A program made the position numbers and the translations under genes. From NCBI GenBank assembly GCA_032207245.1, contig CM063502.1:111793199-111857198 (forward strand): a stretch of 64,000 nucleotides of DNA. The letters run 5' to 3'. Position 1 is the stretch's first letter. Each line of letters begins with the position of its first letter. The DNA comes from Pardosa pseudoannulata (taxonomy: Eukaryota > Arthropoda > Arachnida > Araneae > Lycosidae). Below are positions 1 through 12,284 of this stretch, piece by piece. The notes under the pieces were generated by a model that saw only the letters and a program-made list of their open reading frames with translations, was not told the DNA's origin and made no database searches.

Positions 1-570
1 GCAATTGTGTGAAATAATGTATCTTCAAATATAATTAATTATTTTACTTCAAAATTTACATATTCGCATAGTTTTCACTAGCTTATTTAGATGATAACTT
101 GTGTACATTTTTGTAAATGCTTTGATACTTATGCTTTTAACACTTTATAAAGTATTTAATTTTAAAAAATATATAGTTATGCTAGTGCTGATGAATTTAT
201 GTTGAATTACTTCGCAAATTTTTGAATTTTTTCCTATTGTCTGCATCTTTTCTTTCTTCATTTTTTAAAAGTGTTTCAATTAATTCATTATTCAAGAAAT
301 ATCTTGCTTAATTTATCTTGTTTAAACTTTTTCATCAATGGACATTTAAAATTAATTGCAAAAAATTGAAATCATTATTCTTACCATCTGCTACATAATT
401 GGAAACTTTTTCTGACCTGAAAACTTATCCAGATATGCCTTAATATTTGTCATAGTAACTGGTGCAAAAAAAAAAACTGTGTCACAGTCATTTCCAATCC
501 ATAATAATATACCGATCATCAATAAATGTAATACAATTATTTGACTTAATTATTAATTAACTGTTATTAA
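1..570. other. AT-rich stretch, no gene seen
   Basis: All frames are short and stop-rich. A short poly-A run lies near 467-476. I see no repeat family, RNA gene or coding signal here apart from the lead-in to the tandem repeat that follows. Confidence 0.7.
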
Positions 571-1440
571 GGGAAAGAAATTTGCTTAGTCAAGTAAGCA
601 TCAATAATTAAGCAGGTAATAATTGCAAATCTAATCATCTACCCTCTGTGAAGACATAAATTATGTCACATACGACATCTGGTCAAATGAACACAAACCC
701 CTCACTGGAGCTAACGTAAGGAAATGTACAAATTTTATTTTATAGTAAATATGCGCACGTTCACAATTTTAATTCGATTTTATTCAGAATAAAATACCCT
801 AATCGGTGATATGAAATTATAAAAATCTATTTCTTTGACCAGCTCAAAAGGTTTACAGTCCGATTAAACTAGTCAACATTTTTACAGTCTATATCATTTA
901 TCGACGCATTGCGCTGCTTGCTTCATTGTTAGGAAAAAGAAAAATTCCTTAGTCCGGTAGACATCAATTAAGCAGGCAACTATTGCAAACCCAATGATCC
1001 AACCCCTGCACTGTTGTAAATAATATAAAATACTTCACCTTGTCAAATGCATGAAAACACCTTACCGGAGCTAACACAAGAAAAATTACTGATTTTATAG
1101 TTCAGTAAATACCCACAATCTTAAGATTTTGATTATATTTTTAGAATAAAATACTCTATTCAGCGATTTAAAATTCTAAAAATCGATTTTCTTTCATCAG
1201 CTTAAAGGTGTATAGTCCCTTTTAACTAGTCAAGATTGTTAAAGCTATTTCATTTATCGACGCAATGCGCTACTAGCTCCATTGTTAAGGGAAAGAAAAA
1301 TACTTAGTCCGGTAAACATCAATTAAGCAGGCAACGATTGCAAATCCAATGATCCACCCCCTGAGCGGCCATAAATAATATCAAATACGTCACCTCGTCA
1401 AATGAATCCAAACCCCCCACCGGAGCTAATGCAAGAAAAT
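571..1440. repeat. Tandem repeat, ~360-bp unit, about 2.4 copies
   Basis: Three direct units start at about 571, 931 and 1289, each opening with a GGGAAAGAAA-like block followed by CTTAGTCCGGTA and AATTAAGCAGG. The shared order continues through an ACCGGAGCTAA block, a purine-rich AT stretch, AACTAGTCAA and CATTTATCGACGCA, after which the next unit begins. The third unit stops at about 1440 where unrelated GC-richer DNA starts. Units are clearly homologous but carry many substitutions and small indels, so the amplification is not recent. Function unknown; no coding frame runs through it. Confidence 0.85.
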
Positions 1441-3111
1441 TAAGGCCCAGCCGGTAACCTAGGCACCCAGTGGCGAAGCACACGCACTCGTCTAAAGGAA
1501 GCGAGAGAAGAAAGAAATGGAAGATAAGTTACTTTCTTTACATCTGGGGGAGCTCAAAAGAAATCAGCAGAGAAAAGAAAATAAAAGGAACCGTCGATGT
1601 GTTAAAAAAATCTTATTAACTGTCGGCGTTGGGGATAAAATGACTCTAACACTAGAGGCCATTTTGTGATTTGATTTTTTACTTAGGAAATAATTTCAAA
1701 AGGAAGTTCTTACGAAGCATAATAACAAGGTCTTTTAAATGTTAGACACAGGAGCGCCATTAAATAGACGGGGAAGTTTCCGACAAGTGAAATTGCAGAA
1801 ATTTAAGCTATTGTTTATCTAGCAGAACTCTTTTATGTACTTAACATAAATATATTTTATAAAACTAATTAAAAATGCCTTTTTATTATTAAAATGTGTG
1901 TATTTTCAAGCAGTTTTATAGAAAAACTCACAACTGTCTTACCTTCAAATTTTCCAGGTTTCTTATGTATACTTTATTAAACAAGACGAATGTAATATAA
2001 TTATTCTGACAGCTATATAAATCTTTTAAAAATGTATTTTAAAAATTTATACAGTTTATACCAGAAAATGCATACTTTTTAAATTTTTATTTCATTTTAA
2101 AAATATTTCGTGACATTTATAAAAAATCTCCAGACGATACGCAACTACTAATGATATAGAAAAGTTTTATATATCCGACTGAAAAGATACTCAAAAATTG
2201 TGTATCAAAAGACGGGTAAAATGTTATTTCAAGAAATCGAAATATTATCTTTTTTTTCCAAAGGTTTCCCAATTTTAAAATATTCCTGGAATATAATCTT
2301 GAAATAATACATCTAGCGTTCTTACTTCTTTTTTATTAAATTTTTTTTATATGTTTGCATGGATTTTGCTTGCGCCATATTACTTTGACATCAGGTTCAC
2401 GAACTTTATTTTTTTTATCAATTTGACGAAGTTAAAACATGTATATTTGAACCAGGATTAAAATTTATAAATAATTCATTCATACTTCATAAAGCCTATT
2501 TATTCAGCTGAACATGCCATCACTGATGTAGATCATTAGCATTCGTAAATTTTCAATGTGTCAATGCCTAAAAATTATTTTACAATTTTATTCTTTTGAA
2601 GAAGCAGTAGTAAACCTCTTAAATTATTTGCACACTTATCTCTTAATCTATTATTACCTATTTCAATAATCTTTGTGTTTGTTATAAACACAGAAAAAAG
2701 TTTTAAACAATAAGAAATCAAAACGCATATATCTTTCTTTAAATAACTATGGTAAACACTGTTTAAAAGTCTAATGAAAACATCTTTAATCGTCCAGAAA
2801 CAAACTTTTATAAATTATATATTTTTACATTCAATGACCAACCTTAACAGGTCCCAACCGTTGACTGGTCAGGGGACGTAATATTTATTGCCATGGCCCT
2901 CTCGTAAAGAAATTCTGTTCCCAAAATGAGACTGAGAATTTAAACAAATGGGATTCAAAAGTAATATATAATAAATTTGATAGCAAGTAGCTTTATAATT
3001 AATTTATAACCTTTACTTCATGTCAATATCAACACACACATCTGATAGGTAATACAGATTGAACGAGGAAAATAAACGTTGTAGCTTTTCTCTTCCTGCG
3101 TTAGCGCGTGA
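1441..3111. other. Non-coding AT-rich DNA with a short GC-richer head
   Basis: Bases 1441-1640 are GC-richer than their surroundings (CpG-containing, purine-rich at 1495-1530) and may be the remains of an element abutting the 360-bp repeat. From 1650 to 3111 the sequence is AT-rich with no convincing frame and no terminal inverted repeats that I can see. Confidence 0.5.
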
Positions 3112-3153
3112 CCGGAGGTTAGGAAGTCAACCTACACTACTCTCTGACGGAGG

Positions 3154-3237
3154 ACATGCTATTCAGCGACAATACCACTTCAAGTCTTGCCATGAACATG
3201 CTGTTGAGCGACAATACCACTACAACCCTTGCCATGG
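3154..3237. repeat. 42-bp direct duplication (two units)
   Basis: ACATGCT starts at 3154 and 3196, exactly 42 bases apart, and the homology continues through GCGACAATACCACT and TTGCCATG. Because 42 is a multiple of three, the plus-strand frame through it shows a 14-residue repeat ending in CHE / CHG. That frame opens with TTG at 3059 and no in-frame ATG precedes it, so I annotate the DNA repeat and not a protein. Confidence 0.7.
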
Positions 3238-3472
3238 AATCGACGGCAAATTACTAATTATATTTTATTCTCAACATTTGAAATTCGCATTTTTTTCAGT
3301 TTTCCATATCCCTGTCCCCGTGAAAGGATATGTTGTTGCTTTGAATAAATCTTGAGACGTGATCTTGAGAAAATAGGAAATTCTATTCATTTTTATCAAC
3401 AACCCAAAGACAAATAGCAAAATCTTAAATAGTCATTGAAATATCTAAAAATGTTTTTCAGTATATAGTAAA

Positions 3473-3654
3473 GCCGAACGATGGCCGAATGGTTAGGGTG
3501 CTGGCCTTCGGAACCGGAGTTCGTGGGTTCGAATCCCACTGTGGCATGGATGTTCGTAGCCGCTCGGAATCGGCTTTAAGCAGTAGGTCCCGGTCTCATT
3601 AGCCCTCGTGTTGCAAAAAGTAGACCGTAGCACTCCAAAAAACCAAACCAAACC
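3473..3654 (+). mobile_element. tRNA-derived SINE (family SINE-1), near full length
   Basis: A non-autonomous retroposon with a tRNA-like head carrying an internal RNA polymerase III promoter. The A box TGGCCGAATGG is at 3482-3492 and the B box GGTTCGAATCC is at 3526-3536. The body contains AATCGGCTTTAAGCAGTAGG and GTTGCAAAAAGTAGACCG, and the 3' end is a run of AACC/AAACC repeats, not poly-A. The same order recurs at 28625, 42752 and, reversed, at 16060 and 60434, which defines the family. AGTAAA flanks both ends (3467-3472 and 3655-3660) and may be a short target-site duplication. The best head match I can suggest is an Arg- or Leu-type tRNA, but the anticodon arm is degenerate. It is not a functional tRNA gene. 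Confidence 0.85.
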
Positions 3655-3924
3655 AGTAAATAACAAAATATCTTTCGGATGATTCAAAGTATTCTTTTAT
3701 ATTAAATATTCAATATATACATAAGAATGTTATCAATAATTTAGCCTTATAAATTTAAATAAAGAACCATCTTCTGCATTTCGCATTAAAAACCACTTTT
3801 AACCAGCAAAATGGTTTATACCATGAAAATATTCCTAATGAATAATGGTGATCTTTGCCCTCAATATGAGATTATATAGGTTCCATATTTTCGAATAAAT
3901 AAAAACTCAATTTTAAAATATCTA

Positions 3925-3927
<3 letters not shown>

Positions 3928-4005
<78 letters not shown>

Positions 4006-4013
4006 TATATATA
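3928..4013. repeat. (AT)n microsatellite
   Basis: About 85 bases of near-perfect AT dinucleotide, interrupted once by an AAAT step near its 3' end. Confidence 0.97.
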
Positions 4014-4984
4014 TTCCACAATGATGAACTGTTTCGTACATATTTTATTTCAGTGCAAACAATACTTCCTGAATTACGGCTAATGTCATACTACAGAAAA
4101 TTAAATAGGTAAATAATATAGATTCTAAAAAAATTATTTGCTGATTTATTTATAAAAAAATATTATTTGTTCAAACCAAATGACTTATTTTATTTTTGTA
4201 ATGTTTTATATTATTTTAAATCCTATTTTCACATATTTCTAAACATACATTGTCTTAAGCAAAATGACGTTGAAACGAGGGGAAATATTTTTATACTAAC
4301 TGTCATTTTTCAGATACAATGATTTGTTAAAAAACACTAAATCATACAGACAAACAGGGTATCGAGATTTCTTTATTTACTTATATTGTTTTTATTCCTT
4401 TCAATTTCTCAGATTGATTTTTTACGCGATTATTTAAGCGAAACTTTATTTTAACTTATTCCTTTGTTGTAGAGAATCTCATTTAAGCTGGACAAATAAC
4501 AGGACAATCAAAGACTTCAAATGATTATACTTAATTATAAACATTTACAAAAACAGTTTATAGAATTCTTGAGGGAAAAAACTACATTGCGTGCTGTCAC
4601 AAAGGAATTCATTAGAAATACGGTATGAAACATTTTCTTTGCTTATCCTTTGAAGCACACAAATAATTTCAAAACTGAAAAGAAAGACTTTGTGAACACA
4701 CAAAAAGTGTAACATCTAAGAAATGGCAAAAAGCAAAATGCAAATATAATTACGAGATAAAAAGGAAAAAAAATATCTTCCCATCAACAGTCACGGTTTA
4801 ATTAATTTGACATAAGTTAAACATTTTGTTGGGTGAAAAAGTCGATGAACTAATAATTCCAAAACCAATACACGGAAGCCAAGATTCTTTAATTAAAGAT
4901 TTGAAGCTTTTAAGCAAAAAAAAAAAATCAACTAAATTAACAAATTTCAAAAGTTCTTTTTGCTATAAGGTAACTTCCATCTAT
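4014..4984. other. AT-rich non-coding stretch
   Basis: No long frame, repeat family or RNA signature seen; several short poly-A runs (for example near 4917). Confidence 0.6.
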
Positions 4985-5310
4985 GAATAAACGGGACTGT
5001 CCTGATTCCCACGCGTGGCGAAATCAATCATTTTACTCGGCGAAAATCGATTTTACATTCCACAAAATATCTTGTCGCTCTAAGTTACGAATTTCGCTCG
5101 CAGACTTTTCCTTTAGTTAGGGAGGAAGTGACGTCTCGGCAAAACAAAGGTAACGAGAGCATGAAACGGATATGACGTCACCGGGAACAACCTAACGAGG
5201 TAAGCAGAATCCCCTAGCCTGACAACTTGTCGCAATTTTGAGCCAGTCACGTACAGAATTCATTCTTTAGAGCCATCTCGTTAGCTTCCTTCCGCCGCAC
5301 AGTGGATTTT
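4985..5310. promoter_or_regulatory. GC-richer island with cAMP-response-element motifs (candidate regulatory region)
   Basis: This block is visibly richer in GC and CpG than the kilobases on either side. It holds a full palindromic CRE, TGACGTCA, at 5173-5180 and a CRE-like TGACGTCT at 5129-5136, plus CACGTA near 5248. CRE sites are bound by CREB/ATF bZIP factors in animals. There is no TATA box or coding exon next to it that I can identify, so whether it is a promoter, an enhancer or an old transposon end cannot be settled here. The regulatory role is inference. Confidence 0.35.
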
Positions 5311-5677
5311 CATTTCATTTGAAAGCATTGTAATACTTTTTTTCCTCATAGTTTAATAAATGTCTCTAACAGATAAAAAGAGAATTACATTTTAAGATTA
5401 AACCGATTCAAATCATCAGATATTTGTTTTACAATAATGCAGCATAAAACTGTAAATTATTCTGCTTTAAAAATATTTAAAGTGTTTATAAATAATATAC
5501 ATATATTAATTCATCTGTGCCTATAAACTGAATTTATTTAGTGGATTTGCATATTTGAAATGTACATTTTAAAGAGGTATAATTTATAAATATTTACAGT
5601 ACGGAATATTTATTAATACTCAGGACTGTAAAATTTTAAAACTGTGCTTGAAAATCTAATGATTTATTCTACTTAAA
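5311..5677. other. AT-rich non-coding stretch
   Basis: No feature seen between the GC-richer island and the Helitron-like element. Confidence 0.6.
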
Positions 5678-6239
5678 CTAGCATGTAGCCTGTAATGTGA
5701 CGGGATCAGTAAATTTTTCAATTATCCAGAAATGTAAAGTAGTCTACAAGGCAGGTAAAAATAAATGGTCTTTTTTTGGCTAAGAATTATCTTCCAACAA
5801 AAAATAATCGATGATTACATTTAAAATTATCACATAAGTACCTAATCTATTATTTAAGCCAAATATAAAAGAAAATTATTTACGTAATATCTATGTTCAG
5901 TGATAAAACGGATGAATATAACTCAGATGATATTTAAATAATTTAAAATAAGAAATGATTAAATGAGATGGTTTGACGTCATAAGCCTAGAAAAAATGTT
6001 ATTTTTACCTATTTATGTGATAAATTGATAAATTTAATCGCCTGCTCTTAATTAGGGAAAATAGGGTTTTAAATAGTGGCATTAAACGATCGAAAAGGGG
6101 GGAAGGGGTGGATTTCGAACGTTGCTAACCCTAACCCATCAAGAATTCAATATGGATGCCTCTGTATATTCCAGGTACATCCGCTTCATAAATTCGAGGA
6201 CAGACGGACAGATAACTTAGGCTATCATTATATAGGGGA
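5678..6239 (-). mobile_element. Non-autonomous Helitron-like element, copy 1
   Basis: Read on the minus strand, the element begins TCCCCTATATAATGATAGCC directly after an A and ends in CTAG directly before a T. These are the terminal rules of Helitrons, which transpose by rolling-circle replication and insert between A and T without duplicating the target. The same two ends occur at 17169-17990, and a near copy at 44310-44999. An imperfect hairpin lies just inside the CTAG end. At 562 bp it has no coding capacity for the Rep/helicase protein. Compared with copies 3 and 4, it lacks an internal block of roughly 100 bases next to the AACCCTAAC motif. It also carries a G-rich run near 6100. Confidence 0.75.
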
Positions 6240-7439
6240 TTAATCATTATGTTCTCAGAAATAGAGCTAACAATTTATATAAAAAATTACTAAGGTTTAG
6301 GTTTAGGTTAAGGCTAATTTTTTTTTAGTGTGTACTAAGCTGAATTTCTACATTTTTTATGTTTCATAACTGTTTCTCTATAGAATATTAAACGTGAATA
6401 ATTATTAGACAATAATATCTGTAATTCTTAGTAAATTTTAGTTTCATTATAAAAAAATTTCTCTAAGTATCCCAAAAGAATAAAACAGTGCATTTAATTT
6501 TCTTTTCATAAATTCTGTATTCCAAATAAATATTTAGAGATTAAGAAAATACAGAAATATGTGGCTGCATATTTAACTGTAAATATGTATCAAACAGTAT
6601 AGGCTTACTTAATTACTTAAAACTAAAGTATTCACATAAATATTCTAATGTTACAATTGTACAAACTAATTATAAAATATTTATATTTTTAAAGCTAAAT
6701 CAATGTAATCTGGCTTTATATTTAAAGATTAATCTGATTTTAAAGGGAAGAAAATTGAATTATGTAAAAACGTGAAATTCTCGGGAGAGGAAAGTACCCG
6801 GTTAAAGTTCAAGATAAAATTTCTTGTAAAAATCAAAATAAAAATCTTGTTTGAAAATTGAATTTGGGTGATGTTTATGAAATATCCACTTAAAATTATT
6901 TTTTGTTTCAAAATTTGCGTTTGTAAAAGATGAAGCTGTTAAAATATCTGCATAGTGCTTTAAATTGTTCGTAGGAAAAAAATTAATTTTTAAAGCTTAC
7001 TTTCCATTGCTACTGACTACGTTGTTTCGCTATTGACGAATACAGTACAAAATTGAAGTACACCAACTGGTTTGTTTGGTTGGTTCATAAAAAAAATATT
7101 TGCAAAGAATTATTTTTCTGATACCTTAAGACTGTTCACCCATTTACACTGCTTAACCGTCATCTGACTCTGATGCAAAATAGTGAATTTTGTATTAATT
7201 GAAATCTCATGAGGTAGATTGTTACTACTAATTTAAGTTTATCAAAATATTATTTTTTTCTTCTGACAAGTTGCTAATCACTCTTTTTAAAATGAAAAAT
7301 TTTCATTGTCTATCATGTTAATTGATAGTTGAAAAAACGCTATACTACATTTTCTCTTATATAATGCGTCCCGCATTCTTTGCTAAAAAAAAATGTTTAT
7401 CTCGTATCTAGCAAACACCTTTTTTTTCACTTGAAACTT
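6240..7439. other. AT-rich non-coding stretch
   Basis: Contains a short TTAGG-like patch at about 6296-6320 (two or three degenerate units, too short to be a telomeric repeat). Nothing else is supported. Confidence 0.55.
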
Positions 7440-7640
7440 TCCAGGTAGTTAATCAATTGATACAGCAATCAATCTCCTCCAATGGTGCTCCAGCTGATTA
7501 TTTTTTTACTCTTAATGCTGTAGCTGTTTCAGTCCCGGTGCAATAGCTATTCCCTCGTCCTCCCACGTGGCCCGCTAGAGGAAGTGTACAAACGAATAGT
7601 AGATTAATGCCATAAAATCTCGAGAGTTGACGTTAGAGAC
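7440..7640. promoter_or_regulatory. Motif-dense GC-richer island (candidate cis-regulatory element)
   Basis: A compact stretch with homeodomain-type cores (AATCAATTGAT, CAATCAATC, TTAATGC), an E-box-like CAGCTG, and CACGTG around 7564-7569. It stands out from AT-rich surroundings and resembles conserved non-coding elements by texture only. No conservation data were available, so the call is inference. Confidence 0.25.
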
Positions 7641-9827
7641 AAAATAGAGAAACGCCCTGATTGTCTTCCCTAATAGTTACGATGATTGCATCGGAATCAA
7701 ATCCAATCAGCACTCTACGAGTTTCCACAGGTATCCTGAAGAAAAAGCTGACGTTACTAACAATAAATAAATAAGAAGACTGAAGCCATGGCGTGTAGCC
7801 TATGAAAGTGAAGGGAGGACATTTCCATATCAACATCATGTCCATAGTCTATAGTCAATTCTAGTAAATTCTAAACTAGAGCACTTAGTCAGACCTTCTA
7901 CCTTCCCGTGAACATGTCCTGAAAAAACTGGTGTACAGAGAGAGGAGAGAGACGAGGGATCGTCGATCACATAAGTTATTCGGTGTTATAGTCCACAGTG
8001 ATAGATATCTACCAGAGAATTTTGTTTCTGTGCTCATCAGTGCAATTATCAAGTTCCCAGATATTTCTTTGTTTCAGATTTTTTGTTCCTCAATAACTGC
8101 AGTTGCGAATATTATTTCAAGTTAGTTGTATCATTGCAAACAAATAAATAATAAAATAAAATATTAATAAAAAAACCTGATATCTTCGAACTTGATGTTT
8201 ACTGAATAGAAGTTTCGACTTAACTGGAACCGAGTGTGTATAAATTATTGTTAATCAAAAAATTGTAAATAAATCACTTTGCTTGTTGCTGGCAGAGTGT
8301 TCTTTCTCAAGCTTGTCTCCAGATCTTTTGTTACCAAATTGGAATACCCGATACGATACAATACCAAGAACTAATAAGATCGAACTTGTATAATCTATTA
8401 ATCCATATTTCAAAAACTGGACGATCTTCTAAGTTTCAGACAGTTTATACGAATATCTGCTAAGAACTTTTAATCAATGTAAAATTAATAAATAAAGTTA
8501 CTAGTACTAATATATAACAGAAGTTTAGTTAATGTACCATTACTTCTATCGAACAAAAGTTTCCTCGTTTAATTTACTACCTGTCTCGTTTCATGCGTAT
8601 ATAAAGAGATTATCTGAAGCTGCCGGCTCTAGCAGTTTTGCCACCTCCTACAAAAGTGTAAAAGCCTTCCCCCCATGATTAAAATTACTATTAATAGAGA
8701 TAACTTATTGATAGATACAAACTTATAAAACTTGAACAGTTCTTTACACTTGAAACTATTTTACATATTCTCGCTGAAAGGTCACTGCGGGCAGGGATCA
8801 TATTTGTTCGATCCTTGACTCGTTTGACCTTAGAGCATTAAAATAATTCCATATATGACGTGCATTCCTAATGAAATTCCGTATATAGTTATTCTGACTC
8901 AATCCTAGAGCGCATAACCTTTTTCCTCGCTTTCGTCTATGGCTTTTTGTACATAAATGATTAAAATTAGAAGCAACTGAAGAAAAAAAAAACATTTTTG
9001 GGATAATGGTAAAATTTATTTGTGATTATTTAAACTATTAATTATGAAACGAATTATTCTAATTCCTTAGGAATTATAATCTTAGCCTTGCGTTAAGAAA
9101 TCTTTCGGTGTGGGCCAGGTTTAAGATAAATATGTATTATAGGGATAAAGAAAAGATCTAGGTGTAATGAAAGCTTTTCAAGCCCTTTTATAATGAATTT
9201 TTTTTTCTTCTATTTGACATTCTTGACGAAGACTTATCCAGAACATAAATCTAAGTAGACATTTATATAAGAAACTGGTCATTAATTAAAAGGTAAAAAA
9301 TACATAATTTTTAATTTGTCAATTTGTAATAAATACCGTTACCAAAATTTACGTTCATTTTTGTCACATAAGTGATAAAAGAAATTCAATTTAAGCTTAC
9401 TAATGCTACAAAGTGTTACTTCTTTCACAAATGTTCTAATGCAATTTAATTATTACAGCTTTTACAGGAGTTTAAAATAATTCATGTACTAATTTAACAA
9501 TCTTCAAAGTAAGTGTTCCGTGATTGTAAATTGGAAATATGCTATAAAATTTTGCTTTTCTTTGACGGTATAGTAAGGCAGTTAGCAAGAAGGAGTTTTC
9601 AAACATTACTTCTTACTTACCGTAATTAATAGAGTTTTTGTGCTTAAGGAGAAAACTAATGATCCTTAAGTAATAATTAGAAATTAAATTTTAGAAAATC
9701 TTCTTGAATAATCTTTTAAGACAACTAGAATCAAAATATGTTGCTTAAATAACAGTTTTTAAAAATATATATATAAAACAAATTTGTAGAAATTGTAACT
9801 GATTAAAACACTAAGGTCTGTCTTTAA
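7641..9827. other. Non-coding stretch
   Basis: Short frames only. Bases 7640-8100 are somewhat GC-richer and contain frames of 64-70 codons on both strands with no recognisable domain. No transposon ends were found. Confidence 0.5.
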
Positions 9828-10055
9828 CCTTTGAGGGCGGGTGCATCATATATGCAACGTCTTTCAAATTGACTCAATAAGTATATCATTAATTATATTT
9901 TGAGTAAAACATTTAATTGGTATTTCTTATTTCCACTAGAGGTAGCCCTATGTCTGTTATAGGTGAACTTGTCTATTAGAAATATCTGAATACTACAGAA
10001 TTATCTGGTTCAAATTAAAAGATAATGTATATATGATACGCCAGTCTTCAAAAGG
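9828..10055. mobile_element. piggyBac-like MITE (TTAA-flanked, 228 bp)
   Basis: TTAA at 9824-9827 and TTAA at 10056-10059 bracket the element, which opens CCTTTGAGGGCGG and, read from the other end, CCTTTTGAAGACTGG. The two ends then continue into a matching TCATATAT block (GCATCATATATGC left, GTATCATATATAC right), giving an imperfect terminal inverted repeat of about 29 bases. TTAA duplication is the hallmark of the piggyBac superfamily. A small hairpin, TGCAT/ATGCA, sits at 9842-9856. No transposase frame is present, so mobilisation would have to be in trans. Confidence 0.7.
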
Positions 10056-10059
10056 TTAA

Positions 10060-12284
10060 GGGGAAAAAAGATACATCAATAATTCTTGATAACTTGCAAT
10101 AAAAATTTAATAATTTATCCTTTCATCTCTGTTAATAGCAATAGTTCCAGTATTTTACCATTTGTTTATACGACCAAAAATGTGTCTTGCACCTCGACAT
10201 CGACTTTTGCAAAGTTCCAACTACTTCATTCTAAACAATACACTTGAAAACATAATCCGAACCATGAAAATTCTTTCAAAGTAAGTGAAGCTGCAGTGAA
10301 TGACAAGAATTCTTAGTATACAATTTCATTCGTTGTAATTTGTGGCGCTCACTTGCGAATACACCAATTTGAACTAAATGAACTTTGAGCCAATTCCCGA
10401 GTTAACGGCAAAAGAGAGGGGGGAGGGGACCAGAGGAAGATAACGAACCTGACGGGATGGCACTTATTAGATTACACAGGAAAAGAAGATTTTGTCACTG
10501 CACTTTAATGGTAGGAAACAATCTAAAGTTTCTTCAAGCTCATGGCCTGAATACAAGATAATGTTTGCATAAGGAACGGGGTCCGGGATGAAATTTGCTT
10601 ATTTCAGAAATGTAACTCAAGGAGTTCACAGCAGGAAATGTGAATAACTGTCACAGCATTCAACTTAGCGAAAGAAACTACAAAATATTTAATCTAAAAT
10701 TATACAATTGAATAAAAAAATTGTTTAGTTTTAACAATTCAATCTGTCTGCCCTCAAACAAAAATATACTTTGTAACTCTATTGTGTGAGAAAGTTTATG
10801 TTTTATACAATATTTAACTGTTTTGTAATGATGTAAAACTCGAAGTCTCGATAAAAATTTTGAAAACTATTTTCCCTTTTGTATAAAGTGTACAAAATAA
10901 TAAAATTTAGTAATTTGATTAACTTTACAGTTTATTATTTACTATGGACATTTCTATTTCTTTCTTTTTGCTATCTCAGGTAAATAGTTTTGAAATTATG
11001 GTTCTTTTTGTATGTGTCAATATTGAAAGTATACCCAAAATAAATTTTATTATAGGTGCATTCATTTTCATTAAATCAGACAGAGAAATTACAAATTCTA
11101 GATAAATATACCATACGTATATACTAAAACCTGCGACATTTAATAATGTCTTGTTCAACAAAAATTTGAAAGTAGTACAGCAAACCATCTCTGCTATGTT
11201 CCACATTCATAAAACTTGTATTAGATATAAAAGGAATAGCAATTTAACTAAAATTTAAACAAGTCAATTCTAAACGAAAGGATGTCAACCTTAAATTGCA
11301 GTTCACGGTCTAGATAATTAAACGTGCGATAAAATTTTAATATGGCACTTCACACCCTATTTAAATTTACAACTATCCGGAATATTAAAACCACGTTTTG
11401 AGGTTTCTTCAGCACATTTAAGAGTATGTATATACTCATAATATGAAAATTTTCGTAAGTAAATATTCGTTTGTAATTTTTGACAGTTCATAATAGGAAT
11501 TTAAACTCGCAGATACTAAATTCTCCAAACTGAAACGATACTCTTACAATTTACCAAAAGGCTTCCAATAATTTATTAAATGTGACACTGGAGTAAAATA
11601 TTTCATAAATTATAATTTGAACAAAAAACTATAAGAACACTGTATTTCTTCACGTTTTTCTAGAAAATGGAAGAGTAACAGCAAGAGTATGTCACACTTA
11701 TGTAGAATCAAATTTTCTGCACTTATATAGAAAATGTCAAGTTCTTTATTTGATTATGTTGTTTCAGCGTCAACAAAAGCCTAAAGTTAAAATTGAACAC
11801 GGAGATGCAAAAGTTCAACAGCACATGTGAAGACGATATGAGATGATACTCTACTTTTCCGTTAATAATCTCGCAATTTTTTCAAAATGAAAGAATAGTA
11901 CTTTAAAAAGGTGTTTTGAAACCTATTGTCATATAAAGAGCTAGCATTTTGTCCCAATTTCCATTAAATAATGAGTAATGGGGGCATTTATAGAACATTA
12001 GAAAAATATAATAGAAAAATAAGAAAATACAAGAATGATATCCTGTATCGCTGAAGAATCCTTTAAAATTATCTGCAAATTTTTCTAAATCTCGACAATG
12101 ATGTCACCAAATATCGTATTTTAACAAAAAAAACCCCATTTAATACCTCTGAAATAGGTTCCTCTTTTTAAGGCTTTTATTTTAAATAGCTATCCTACTC
12201 TACACACACATTTTTCACAAAGATTTCATTAAAATCGCCGAAAGAAATTAAAGCTAGTTCTCTTTCGGCATTTTTCATACTGCT
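10060..12284. other. AT-rich non-coding stretch
   Basis: Bases 10340-10620 are GC-richer, with a G-rich patch near 10420, and might be regulatory or an old insertion. The rest is featureless to me. Confidence 0.5.

Noticed and set aside
3059..3355. 98-codon plus-strand frame containing the 42-bp duplication
   Set aside because: Opens with TTG, has no in-frame ATG at its start, no recognised domain and no splice context; reported as a DNA duplication only.
3473..3545. Possible functional tRNA gene (A and B boxes, TTCGAATCC arm)
   Set aside because: The acceptor and anticodon stems do not fold and the same sequence recurs with a long body and AACC tail; it is a SINE head.
3493..3687. 64-codon minus-strand frame
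   Set aside because: Lies inside the SINE-1 copy; an antisense by-product of the tRNA-like head and body.
6296..6322. TTAGG-like arthropod telomeric repeat
   Set aside because: Only two or three degenerate units; too short to be telomeric, and CTAACCC nearby belongs to the Helitron-like element.
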